A DNA stretch of 64,000 nt, taken from assembly GCA_025667525.1 (NCBI GenBank), contig CM046878.1, forward strand, positions 400,513,275-400,577,274. The letters are read 5' to 3'. Under the pieces are notes generated by a model. The model was not told the DNA's origin. It was given only the letters and a program-made list of their open reading frames with translations, and searched no databases. How positions within the stretch are numbered: position 1 is the stretch's first letter; each line of letters opens with the position of its first letter. The stretch is from Glebionis coronaria (Eukaryota; Streptophyta; Magnoliopsida; Asterales; Asteraceae). Shown one piece after another: positions 35,555 to 46,323 of the stretch. The translations under genes and the position numbers were made by a program.

Positions 35555-35711
35555 CTGCTGTTGAGTAGCCGGTAGAAGTCCGGCGTTGTTACGGTAATTG
35601 TCATTACCGCCACGCCTATCCGTAGCAGAACGGTCATTAGTCTGACCATTTCCCTTGGGCTGGTGAGGCTGCTGCTGAGTAGCCGGCTGAGACCGGTCCC
35701 CAGTTTTCTGC
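35555..35711 (-). CDS. gag: Element B gag exon 2 (157 bases)
   Basis: Polar, Gln/Asn-rich linker (PATQQQPHQPKGNGQTNDR, GGNDNYRNN). It completes the split Arg codon from exon 1 (AG|G) and ends at a codon border. No stop is present in the frame used. Confidence 0.68.
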
Positions 35712-35792
35712 CTGGAAGATATAGTTAAAGAGATGAATAATTGGCATATGGAAAGTATACGGATTGGTCACCGCTTGAATACGAAGGTTTAC
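35712..35792 (-). other. Predicted intron 1 in gag of element B
   Basis: 81 bases, donor AG|GTAAAC (strong), acceptor ctatatcttccag (strong, T-rich) with ttaac upstream as a likely branch site. Unspliced, the first codon read across the donor is TAA, so translation ends at once. Confidence 0.75.
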
Positions 35793-36520
35793 CTCTTGTC
35801 GGGTCTTTCTGCTTCCCCGAACTCATCCCTCTCCTACAGCATCTCCAGTTTCTGTGCTGCATCGGCCACTTGTCCTACAGTATTGAACGTAGCACACACC
35901 AGATTGTTTGCGACCGATGTGCGAAGAGCCCATCTGAAGTGATGTGCCTGCTCTTCAGGAGTACCTGCTGCCACACCAAGGAAACCAGCCAAGCGAAGAA
36001 AGCGCTGCATAAACTCATTGCTATTCTCCCCAGCTCTCTGACGGATCCCATGGTACTCTCTCTTGAGCTTGTCCTGCTCAGCCTTGGGAAAGAACTTCTC
36101 CATCACCCTGTCCTTGAACTGAGCACAAGTCAAACCAGCAACCCACTCATCACCACCTTCAGATTGCATCAATGCTAACCACCAGTTGAGTACATCGCCT
36201 TCGAACCGATAGAATGCCAACCTCGCTTTGTATGCGGGGTCACAGCCCATAGCGTTGAAAATCTTCTCGATGTGAGCCAACCAGCTTTCAGCATTGCTGG
36301 GGCTATCTGTCTTCTCAAAAGCTCGAGGGCGGAGCTTGTTGAATCTCTCTAGCCATACTGCTAATGTCACTGGAGGAGGAGGAGGAGGTGGCTGATTGTG
36401 CTGCTGATTGTTGGCAGCTTGAACTTCAGGCCGGATGTCATTCCTAAGTTGAGGAAGCAAGGCTTGCATGGTAGCCTGAAATGCAGCATTGAGCTGCTCC
36501 TGTTCGCGTGTGAGAACCAT
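35793..36520 (-). pseudogene. gag: Element B gag exon 1: capsid domain, with one premature stop
   Basis: The start is taken at 36520 (MVLTREQEQL), because the upstream in-frame Met at 36559 precedes a splice-acceptor-like ctgtcag and is not family-like. Residues 35-50 are Gln/Pro-rich. The retrotransposon gag domain spans about 55-215, including AVWLERFNKLRP, AESWLAHIEKIF, FEGDVLNWW and the motif FPKAEQDKLKREY. TAG at 35834-35836 follows KLEML; beyond it the frame continues for 14 codons (ERDEFGEAERPDK) to the donor of intron 1. Gag packages the RNA into particles in the cytoplasm. The single TAG looks like a point mutation, since sequence on both sides is well conserved. Confidence 0.82.
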
Positions 36521-36962
36521 CTGACAGTATAACATAAAACATATGATTAAACAGTTCAAAACATAAAATATAAAATATATACATGAAAAAAAAAATTATA
36601 CTAAAAATTTCACGAGAAAAATTTTATGCAAGAAAATTTTTGTATGAATGCATGATGCAGTTTTATGAAAACTTTGTATGCTCGAGAGTGAACACCTCTG
36701 CTCAGTTCACCCAAAACAAAAGACATATCGAGGGGACGCCTATGGGTCGGTCCCAAATCTAAAAGTTTCGATAAAACACATGCGACTAAATAGGGTCAGT
36801 CCTGTACCAACCATTACTTAGTCAAAAACCCTGTAACAATGACATGTATATGTATGCTTAAAAAATGATGAATGCATGAAAACAACTGTCAGTTCTAGGA
36901 AGACCGTAGTGACTACCCACTAATCACAGGTCATATTTGAGGTCCTACAGGTCGAAGCCTTG
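36521..36962 (-). other. 5' leader of element B
   Basis: About 440 bases between PBS and gag ATG, no ORF. Ends in a splice-acceptor-like atgttatactgtcag directly before the gag ATG, so a leader intron is possible; no clear donor was chosen. Confidence 0.5.
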
Positions 36963-36974
36963 GCTCTGATACCA
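36963..36974 (-). promoter_or_regulatory. Primer binding site of element B
   Basis: Minus strand TGGTATCAGAGC, four bases from the LTR end (GTTACA). Complementary to plant initiator-methionine tRNA. Confidence 0.9.
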
Positions 36975-36978
36975 TAAT

Positions 36979-39073
36979 TGTAACACCCCATTTTGGAAAT
37001 GGAAATATCACAGTAATTATGGCGTGTCATCAAAGCATACAAGGTAAAATGTCTAAACATTACTTGACCATATAAAGGAAAATACCGGAATCAAACATCG
37101 GTAGTCCAAAAGTACAGCTCATCACACACAAACATAGTATAGTAAAGGAAAAAGGACTAAACAATGTCCAAAGCATAAGTATCATAAAGAAAGGAAATGC
37201 ATAATGTAAAGAAGGCTAGACAGCTTCCAGTCCATATGCACGTACTCTTAGTGTCTACGAGCGTCCCTGAGTACCTGCCGTTTCGGGAACATAGAAAAGG
37301 AAAACGGCTGAGCAATACGCTCAGTGCACGGATGTACAATAAAGCATGAATAGAATAAGCATATAACATAATAACAGCGGAAGAAAACTAAGTCCCGAGT
37401 AACCTGGTTAAGTCTTAATAAAACTGGTTTTATAGTTTTGAAAGTCTTATGTTTATCTTATAAAAACTGTTTGCCATAATTTTACCATTAGCCAATGTAG
37501 GTCATGAAAATCCACCGTGCATGAATAATTGGAGGGGTGACCTCTACATGCAAATTAGAGGGGCTGCCTCTAATTTAATATACTGGTTTTATGGGTAGGA
37601 GGGATCAGCTCCTTGTGAAGGATGCAAGGCACACACCACATTCACCATGTAATCCTGAATAAAACGTGTAACTAGGATGCACCCATACGCCCCACATGAT
37701 AAATATAAATAAATGGCCAAAAGCTGAAGGGACGCCATGAGCAATCACTCCGCCGTGGTGAAGTCATAACATCAGTGCCTCTAATGTTATGGTTATGGTA
37801 CCTCCATAACTAGGTGAAACTGGTCATGCATGTATATGGCTATAGGTAATCATATATAAACATAAGCAATCAAACACGTAACTTATACTACGGGAAAACA
37901 GTTGGCTGCATACGGGGAAATCCTAATAAGGAAAGAATGTCCATATTGAAAGGACGGGAATCCGTACCTTATGTCCAGTGAACGAGAACGATGAACTGCG
38001 AGAATCCTACTTCCGAAACACTAGTGCTACATAAATACGTACATGAAATAAGTATCTGCTTACTAAATACATAGCTGGTTTTATGTCATGTCTTAGCTTA
38101 GTTTATATGTTCTTACTATGTTTTACTGTTTAAAGCCTTAAACTGTGTTAAATCTTATATTCTGTTCATTCTGATTAAGTATTTCTGATATTTCATGTGT
38201 TATTATACTTACTATGTAATAATAAGTAACTTTCCAAAAATAGCAGGTTTCCTAAAATAGAAAGTTTCCAAAAATAGAAAGTTACCAAAAATAGAAAGTT
38301 TCCAAAAATAGAAAGTTTCCAAAAATAAATTTACTGCTTAAAATAGATAAGTTTCTAAAAATAGAAAGTTTCCATAAATAGATTAGCTGCCTTAATTAAA
38401 TAAGTTTCCATAAATAGATTAGCTGCCTTAAATAAATAAGTTTCTAAAAATAGCTGGTTTCCATAAATAAATTAGCTGCCTTATTTAATTAAGTTTCTAA
38501 AAATATAAAGTTTCCATAATTAGAAATAAGCTGATTAAATAAGCTAAGTAAATAAGCCTAAGTGTTTTCATGATTATTTTCTAAGTCATATAATATATTG
38601 TATAGTTTAATAATTATTTCATGTAATTTAATTAAACTATAGGTTATAATATTTAATTAAAGGATAACATGTTTTAATTAAATATATTAAATGCTTAGGT
38701 TAAAAATATGTATTATTAAATATTAATAATATAACCTAAGTCATGTTAATTAATTATTTATATCCATGGTTTTTAAAATAATTAATTAATTATAATTCTT
38801 AATAATATTAATACTTAGGTTAAAATAATTTCATGATCATTAATAATTAAATAACCTAAGTCATGTTATTAAATTAATCCTTTCTTTTATTAATTTAATT
38901 TTAACATAAGTTCATAACATAAAAAAACTAACATAAACATGAACCGGATCAAAGCTTAAAAACATGAACCGGACATGAACCGACACCGTACCCCGAACCA
39001 AATCGGGGTACCCCCTTGCTGCCGTGGGACCCACATGAACCAACCAAGACCATATGGTCTTGGTGGTGTCGGC
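36979..39073 (-). repeat. 5' LTR of element B, part 1 (split by element C)
   Basis: Aligns with 28748-30787 of the 3' LTR. It is interrupted after gtgtcggc by element C and continues at 51494. Confidence 0.92.
38228..38525. repeat. Degenerate 17-base tandem repeats, second LTR copy of B
   Basis: Equivalent of 29996-30260; contains an additional 'ccataaatagattagctgcc' unit compared with the other copy. Confidence 0.65.
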
Positions 39074-42000
39074 TGTGACAAATCTAACATTTTCAGGTAG
39101 TTAAATATTTTCTCGTATAATATTTTGAAACTTATTTTTATGTTGGTTGACGAACTCACAATTTACGGATTTAAATTTGGGCTTACGTGTATAATTTGGC
39201 GTCTTTTACGACTAAACCAGAAACCTTAGGATTACGTATTTACGTTTTTGAACTCCATTTTTGATGAGACAATTTTTATTGGATTCGTTTTGTGACGGTG
39301 ATTCATAATTTATAAAAACATTTTTCGTAAAACGACCCGAGGGCACGCAAATCGAGAAAACTAGAATCGAGCAATACCCGTAAACTAGTGAGATGGGACA
39401 AAACACTTTGCCCCATCCTACTAGCTTACATGGGACGGCAAGAACACATCACCACACATAGGTGGCACAAAACTTAACTTGTTTATACAAGTGTAAGCTC
39501 ATGCTTACACTTTAAGCTAAACTTCCACCAAACTTAACAAAACCAACAAATGGTTTTCATTTCACCATTTCACCCATGCATTTCACTCTCAAAACTCTCT
39601 CAACCTTCATCTTTGTGCCGTCCCAACTCAAGCCACAAACACCATCTTTGATCTTTTCTAACTACAAACCACATGTTTACTAGTCCTATTAAGGTGTTTC
39701 CTTGAAACCTTGATCATTTGGTGGCCATATAACCAACTTTGGAGGTGATTTGCTTGTGTCCTAGGGCTGATTTTCCAACATATGATCTTGCTATTTGATG
39801 GTCTTGGAGATACTTGTTGTGTTCATCAAGTTCTTGCCTTCCTAAAACAAGAAATCCACTTGGATTGGTAAAGAAGATCATCCTCTACATTTTTCTCTTA
39901 TTATTTTGTAAAGAACAAATGTATTTTCTTTCATTTTGTATATGTATATGATGTATATATGATGATAAAAATGTTGTGTGGGGATCAAGTGTTGATAAAC
40001 ATGCTTAAAAATGATGATAACCATAAGAAATGAAGAAAAAATCATGTCTAATTAGTTGGCTGTATAAAAACAGTAGATAACTAAATGAAGAACTGATAAA
40101 AATGCATGGTTTGATCTATTTACAGTAAAGTAGATGATGTTATACACATGTGAGAGTTGGCCATGCAATGGAATCAAAATAATGAGTGAGATATGATAAA
40201 AACAAGTTAGGTGGTACAATCTGAATAAGCAGTTTTGTAGGGACTGTTAAGGCAACTTAGACTCAAAATGGGCAGTAGCTATAACTAAGTTATATTTAGC
40301 ACATATTATGAAGACGTTGTCATCTAAAAATGAGCTTCTAAGTCATTGTAGAACTCTAGATATGATAAAAATGGTGAATGTGAAGTTAAAAATCAGATTT
40401 TGGAAATAATGTTTATTATTATTATATAAGCACTCACTTTATAATTTATAAAATGTAAAGTATAAACCCACTAACTTATAAAACTTATTTATATAAATGT
40501 ATAAGAGGTTAATTAAATGGGTAAAATATATAAATGGTGGTAAAAATAATATTTATAAGTAATAAAAACTATAAACTTGATTTTTACGACTTTTTCGGCT
40601 ATCGCCGTGAAATTAACGTTTTTCATCAAATAAAACTTAGACGACCAAACCCGTCTAATGTAAAGTTTATAAAAGATATATACTGATGTATAAGTAACTA
40701 AGACAAGTAAAAACCGATAAAACCCGAACTATAAGAATTACGGACAATTACGAGCTAACTAAACCTATTAGACTAATAATTGGACTTATAAGATAAAAAC
40801 TTGTAAAAAGAATTATTTGGGCTTAACCCAATAGGGCCCAACATGAAAAGTATATATACTGATCATATAAGTATATAATGGGTAAAAACAAGTAAAAGAA
40901 CTTATAAAATACTTAATGAACTTAAAATAGGTAAAATCGGTAAAACTAGTGAACTAGTAAGACGATACTAAAACGTAAACACTAAAATGAGTAAATGAGG
41001 ATTTATAAACCCACTTGATCATCATCATATGTACAATAATCATATATATGTATATTGTTATTTTGATAAAAGTCATTGGACCGAGTCTAAGACCGATTAT
41101 TATTTATATAGGTTTCCGTGACCGAAGCACGCCCGTAGCCGATAATCCGCCTTTCATTAACAACGTGAGTTCATAGCCTCGCACTCTTTTAAATGTTTTA
41201 TAAAATGATTTGTAAACCCGCGAGGGAGATAACATGCTAGATTTTTATAAAAATAGAACACAAGTAGTCCCGATTGTATGCTAAATGAGATGGACCCGAA
41301 TGATGCTATGACCCTTTATTCGAGACTAAAAGGATTATTAGTAGTTAGGTTATGTCACTTAAAGTCCCATTAGCATGAATTGTGAACTACCGGGTTTTGG
41401 TAGACGCTTATGCATTTGATAGTACTATTTGGGGACGATCACCCCAGTTCGCGCCTTGACGGTTGATCCCCGTCGTACCACATTGATTGGTAAGCGAATT
41501 TATGTATGAGAAGATTCCATAGCGTGATTTTTGTGACGACACGCTAACTTAGATGGGCAAATTGTTTGTCGGGTTCGCGGCCCGCTGTTTTCACAGTAAG
41601 GTAACAATGTCATGCGGCTAATAATAATCCTATAATCTATAATCTATACGACATGTATAATCTAAATAAACGATGACGACGCTATTACGATGAATATATT
41701 ACCTATCATGGTAATATAGAGACTACGATCTCATGGACGGTTTCAGATGTATGCTTGATTTATATATTGCCTGACTAGCAATATGTGGACTTACTTCCGA
41801 TATTATACTTGTGTTCTGATTTTAAATGATTGTAAATGATTGTTTTATATAACGGTTTTCATTAAACTCTATGAATTCACTCGGCATTCGCTGATATGAT
41901 TTTTGCATGTTTTCTATCTCAGGTGCTTGAAGGTAATCCGGATGGAGATCGACTCTGATGGCCCACACTTAATATTAAAAATGTTCATTCGATCTGTGTT

Positions 42001-42187
42001 TTGTAAACTTAATGACCTGTATAATTTGGGACCTGTTGTACACTTTTAAACCTTTTTATCGAATGAATGTTTGTTAAACCTTGTACAACCATTTTTATGT
42101 GTTGTCTATGATTGGAGTTATTGTGCTATCCCGTAACACTCTGAAAGACCCTTCCGCTGTACCGATACGAAAAATGAGAGTGTTACA
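39074..42187 (+). repeat. 5' LTR of element C
   Basis: TGTGACAAATC...GAGTGTTACA, 3114 bases. Contains the promoter (a TATA-like tttataca at about 39481) and two stretches of TGGGCC-type words. The region around 41400-41600 matches, in reverse complement, the LTRs of element A (gatcaccccagttcgcgcc). Confidence 0.95.
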
Positions 42188-42190
42188 GTT

Positions 42191-42202
42191 TGGTACCAGA
42201 GC
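42191..42202 (+). promoter_or_regulatory. Primer binding site of element C
   Basis: TGGTACCAGAGC, three bases after the LTR end. One-base variant of the initiator-methionine tRNA site, as in element A. Confidence 0.85.
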
Positions 42203-42479
42203 TCTCGTTGTAGAGAACAAAAGATTTTAAAAACCAAGGTTTTGAACAAAACTTTTCAAAATCTTTTGATAATGAACATTTGAGAAAATAATTGAAAAAT
42301 CTTTTGACTATAACTGTGCCAGAGATCTCCGACGTTACCAACAAGCCCTATTGAGAAGATATATATTTTGATATATATAATTTAGTTTATATATATGTAT
42401 ATATCGTGATTTCATTATGTAATTGTTTAACTTGTATGTTATCCTAATACGAGATAAATATATATAAATGCAGATTGTC

Positions 42480-43523
42480 ATGGCTGACCCTAATATTCCT
42501 GTAGAAAACCATGCTATTCCCGAACCTAATATAGAAGATGATCCTTATTTAGACTTAGTAGATTTTGATATTGATGATGAGGAGGAACCATTTGAGGATC
42601 CCGAGCCCGAGTTAGGACTAGGAGATCAGATTGCCCCTCAGGTTGACTTAGTAGAGAATGAGATTGAGAATGTGGGTAATGAGAATGTGGGTAATGAGAA
42701 TGTGTAGATTGAGAATGTTGATATTGAGAATGAGGATGAGATTGGGTTAGATGAGTTAGATGATGAGATTGACGACGAGGATGTCGAGGAAGATGTAGGT
42801 ATAGAGGTTGAGGTTGATGACGATGAGGAAGCTGAGCTTATATATCCGTATGATGTTCCAGAAGGCGAGCCTTTGCCCCCACCAGTTTGTTTTTCTGATT
42901 CCGAGGATGAGTTACCTAGGGATGAAATGTCTGAATCGTCTGAATCTGATTCTGAATCAGAGGAGGATGAGGATGACGATGCACCTGACGGTACTAATGG
43001 TATTGCTACTCGTAGACGTGAGATAGGAGAGTCGTCTAGTGCTCGAGAGGCTACTCATATTGATGGTCTTGCACCATGGGCCTTGAGACGTGATCTAGAT
43101 GCTTCCCGTGTTAAGAGTTGTGTGACAGAGGTTGGATTAGGTGTTGTTCAGACTCAGGTTGCTTATTTGGAGTCGAAGGCAAAGATTGGCGAGAAAGAGC
43201 GGGAATTGCTTAGTCTGGATTTGAGTGATGTAGAACGTGGGTTGAATGAGGCTTTTAGGAGGTTATCGGTGTTGGAAAGTGGTGAGTATGTGGATATGAA
43301 GAGAAAGGTAAACACTATGGAAATTCAGTTGAGTGTGGCTCGTGCGATGCGTGAGAAAGCTGAAAAGGAGTTGAATGTATCCGTGGGTTGGAACAGTAGA
43401 TTTTATGCCGACATGGTTGAAAGAGGAGTAATCCGTAAGCGCCCAGCTGAAGATGTGTCTAGTGATCGTCCGGCGAAGATCCAGAAGACGATGGATGATG
43501 GACCATCTGGCGGTTCTCAGTAG
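42480..43523 (+). pseudogene. Element C additional ORF upstream of gag (acidic, coiled-coil), one internal stop
   Basis: Single frame of 347 codons from ATG at 42480 (an in-frame ATG at 42468 is four codons earlier), broken by one TAG at 42705-42707. Residues 1-150 are extremely acidic (LDLVDFDIDDEEEP, runs of Asp/Glu, SESDSESEEDEDDD). Residues 180-300 look like an alpha-helical coiled coil (LESKAKIGEKERELLSLDL, MRKAEKEL-type spacing). The C-terminus is basic and Ser/Gly-rich (KRPAEDVSSDRPAKIQK), like a nuclear localisation signal. No similarity to Gag, Pol or Env that I recognise. It lies between the PBS and gag, 286 bases before gag, so it would be first on the element RNA. Function unknown. 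Confidence 0.7.
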
Positions 43524-43809
43524 ACCAGTCTGTATTTAGTAGTGACCTTTATATCTTTTGTGCTTGTAGCTTTGACCGAACCGACTTGTTAGTAGTAGAC
43601 TTGGCACGAATTTTGAGTGTATATAATGCTAGAACTTTGATATGGATGTACTAAGACAATACTTTTGTTTCAGATCGAATGAAATATGTATCTTGTCTTG
43701 AATTCCATATTATGCCTTATTTGTATCTTGATTATGAATTCGATCCATATTATATGAATCCTTTGTTGGGTGAATGCTTAATGCTTTGAAATTGTGGAAT
43801 TATAGAACT

Positions 43810-44163
43810 ATGCCGCCCAAGAAGGCTGTGACTGAGGATGATGTACGTAGGATTATTACGGAGCAAGTTACCGCATCTATGACTGAATTCATGGCAAATG
43901 CTAGAAATGAAGCTGGCGGTAGTGGAGCTGGCGGTAGTGGAGCTGGCGGTAGTGGAGCTGGCGGTAGTGGAGCTGGCGGTAGTGGAATTGGCGGTACTAA
44001 TGTGAATGTGAATGCTAATAATGTGAATGCTAATGCTGGAGGAAATGTAGGAGGACTTGGAACGAATGCACCTGAAGTTGGTGGTTGTACTTATGTGACG
44101 TTCATGAAGTGTGAACCTCTACCTTTTAATGGAACTGAAGGTGTTGTAGGACTAAGCCAGTAG
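43810..44163 (+). pseudogene. gag: Element C gag, N-terminal part up to the first stop
   Basis: Starts MPPKKAVTEDDVRRII at 43810. Residues 37-59 are a perfect glycine-rich repeat (GGSGA units coded by 15-base repeats), followed by an Asn/Val-rich stretch and the start of the capsid domain (FMKCEPLPFNGTEG). TAG at 44161-44163 stands where a Trp codon (TGG) is expected; the frame goes on without a shift. Confidence 0.85.
43914..43989 (+). repeat. 15-base tandem repeat in gag of element C
   Basis: ggcggtagtggagct is repeated four times plus a partial unit, coding for Gly-Gly-Ser-Gly-Ala. The repeat units are identical at the nucleotide level, so the expansion is recent. Confidence 0.9.
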
Positions 44164-45570
44164 ATCGAGAAGATTGAATCGGTGTTTAGGATTAGTAAGT
44201 GTAAGGAGGAAGATAAGGTGACTTTTGCTATGGCTACTCTTAAAGGTCGTGCGTTGACTTGGTGGAACGGGAGAATTGCTTTCATGGGTCTTGATGCTGC
44301 TAATGCTACTCCTTGGGCTGAAATCAAGAAGTGGATGACTTTGGAGTTTTGTCCTCGTAGTGTGATCATTAGGTTAGAACAAGAGTTGATTCATCTGAGA
44401 ATGAAAGGTGTGGACATTGATAGTTACACGAATCGATTCCATGAGTTGGCCTTGCTATGTCCTCGATTGGTTGAACCCGAAGAGATCCGAATTGAGCAAT
44501 ATGTGAAAGGGTTGACCAGGAATATCCGGGGGGACGTGACATCATCGAAACCACTTACCATTGATGATGCTGTTCGAATGGCTTACCAACTCATTGGACA
44601 GATAATTCAGGATAAGGAAGATGAAGCCCGTGTAGGTGAGAAAAGAAAGGGAGACGGTGAGCGTGTAGATAGAGGTGATTATAGGAAGGATTTCAATCGC
44701 CGTCAGAACCAGAGAAAGGGGAATGCAAATGCTATTACCAACAATGCACCGCGCAACGATGATAGATGTCCTAAGTGTGGCAACAAGAGGCATCCTGGCG
44801 ACTGCTGGAAGTGCCGAAATTGCGGAAAGCTTGGACACAAGGTTGAAAGGTGTAAGAAGGGAACAATTTGCTTCAACTGTAATGAAGAAGGTCATAGGAA
44901 ATCGGAATGCCCCAAGTTGAAAGCGATTGTACTTGGAAGAAACCCCCAGGGTGGTATCTACCAACTTGGAACAATTGAGGTGAAGAAAGAGGATCCGAAT
45001 GTCGTTACCGGTACGTTTTTACTCAACAATCATTATGCTGTTGCTTTATTCGATTCGGGTGCCGATAGGAGCTTTGTATCCACTAAATTTAGTGCCCTTA
45101 TTGATATTGAACCTGTTGAGATAAGTACCAGTTACGAGGTGGAATTGGCTGATGGTAAATTAGTGAAAACTAATAAGCTATTAGAAGGATGCTCTCTAAA
45201 TCTCTTGAACCATTCCTTTCCGATTGATTTGATGTTGATAGAATTAGGTAGTTTTGATGTTATTATTGGTATGGATTGGTTGTCGTTGAATAATGCTACT
45301 ATTTTATGTGGAGAGAAGAAGGTTAAGATTCCTCTTAGGAATAGGACGTTAGTAATTGATGGTAGTCGAGGTGAATCCCGTTTGAAAATCGTTTCATGTA
45401 TTAAAGTCCAAAAGTACATCAGGAACGGCTGTGAGTTATTCTTAGCTCAAGTGACCGGGAATGAGTCTAGGGAGAAACGATTGGAAGATGTACCTATTAT
45501 TTGTGAATTTCCTGAGGTATTTCCTAAAGATTTACCAGGACTTCCACCGATAAGGCAAGTAGAGTTTTGA
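44164..45570 (+). CDS. gag-pro: Element C gag capsid, zinc knuckles and protease
   Basis: Continues the gag frame after the TAG. Counting from 44182, the capsid domain is at 1-120 (LKGRALTWWNG, MTLEFCPRS, SYTNRFHELALLCP). A basic linker is followed by two zinc knuckles: C211-C214-H219-C224 and C230-C233-H238-C243. The aspartic protease has FDSGADRSFVS (Asp291) and FDVIIGMDWLS further on. The capsid and knuckles package RNA; the protease cuts the polyprotein. The frame ends in TGA (45568-45570) after RQVEF, where a Gly codon is expected; the pol frame continues in the same phase. Confidence 0.9.
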   Translation: MEKIESVFRISKCKEEDKVTFAMATLKGRALTWWNGRIAFMGLDAANATPWAEIKKWMTLEFCPRSVIIRLEQELIHLRMKGVDIDSYTNRFHELALLCPRLVEPEEIRIEQYVKGLTRNIRGDVTSSKPLTIDDAVRMAYQLIGQIIQDKEDEARVGEKRKGDGERVDRGDYRKDFNRRQNQRKGNANAITNNAPRNDDRCPKCGNKRHPGDCWKCRNCGKLGHKVERCKKGTICFNCNEEGHRKSECPKLKAIVLGRNPQGGIYQLGTIEVKKEDPNVVTGTFLLNNHYAVALFDSGADRSFVSTKFSALIDIEPVEISTSYEVELADGKLVKTNKLLEGCSLNLLNHSFPIDLMLIELGSFDVIIGMDWLSLNNATILCGEKKVKIPLRNRTLVIDGSRGESRLKIVSCIKVQKYIRNGCELFLAQVTGNESREKRLEDVPIICEFPEVFPKDLPGLPPIRQVEF

Positions 45571-46323
45571 ATCGATTTAATTCCTGGTGCTGCACCGGTG
45601 GCACGTGCGCCTTACCGATTAGCCCCTTCTGAATTAAAGGAGTTATCTGAGCAACTTAAGGAGTTGTCTGATAAAAGTTTTATTCGACCGAGCTCGTCGC
45701 CTTGGGGAGCTCCAGTCTTGTTCGTTAAGAAGAAGGATGGATCTTTTCGTATGTGCATTGATTATAGGGAACTGAATAAGTTGACAATTAAGAATCGATA
45801 TCCTTTACCTAGGATTGATGATTTGTTTGATCAACTGCAAGGATCTAGTGTGTATTCTAAGATAGATTTGCGGTCAGGATATCACCAACTTCGCGTCCGT
45901 GAAGAAGATATTCCTATAACTGCATTTAGAACTCGTTATGGACACTATGAATTTCAAGTAATGCCATTTGGGTTAACTAACGCACCTGCGGTTTTCATGG
46001 ATTTAATGAATCGAGTGTGCAAGCCCTACTTGGATAAATTTGTGATTGTGTTTATTGACGATATTCTAATCTATTCTAAGAATGAAGATGAACATAGAGA
46101 ACATTTGAGGATTGTTTTGAAGTTGCTGAAGGATGAAAAGTTGTATGCTAAGTTTTCGAAGTGTGATTTCTGGTTGGATTCTGTGCAATTTCTTGGTCAT
46201 GTGATTAACAGAGATGGAATTCATGTTGATCCTGCAAAGGTTGAAGCTATTAAGAATTGGTCTGCACCGACAACGCCAACGGAAGTGCGACAGTTCTTAG
46301 GATTAGCTGGCTATTATAGGTGA
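45571..46323 (+). CDS. pol: Element C reverse transcriptase
   Basis: Same frame as gag, after the TGA. Counting from 45598, conserved RT blocks are [20 protein letters not shown] (42-61), [14 protein letters not shown] (87-100), [12 protein letters not shown] (122-133) and catalytic FIDD (152-155). It ends in TGA (46321-46323) after GLAGYYR, where an Arg codon (CGA to TGA) is expected. The enzyme copies element RNA into DNA in the particle. Length and blocks match the family; only the terminal stop separates it from RNase H. Confidence 0.92.
   Translation: MDLIPGAAPVARAPYRLAPSELKELSEQLKELSDKSFIRPSSSPWGAPVLFVKKKDGSFRMCIDYRELNKLTIKNRYPLPRIDDLFDQLQGSSVYSKIDLRSGYHQLRVREEDIPITAFRTRYGHYEFQVMPFGLTNAPAVFMDLMNRVCKPYLDKFVIVFIDDILIYSKNEDEHREHLRIVLKLLKDEKLYAKFSKCDFWLDSVQFLGHVINRDGIHVDPAKVEAIKNWSAPTTPTEVRQFLGLAGYYR

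Noticed and set aside
39212..39406. 64-codon ORF, repeated at 48513-48722 and resembling ORFs near 5605 and 14025
   Set aside because: LTR sequence shared by the A/C family. The frame is short and antisense to the LTR in some copies.
44542..44964. 140-codon minus-strand ORF
   Set aside because: Antisense shadow of gag of element C.
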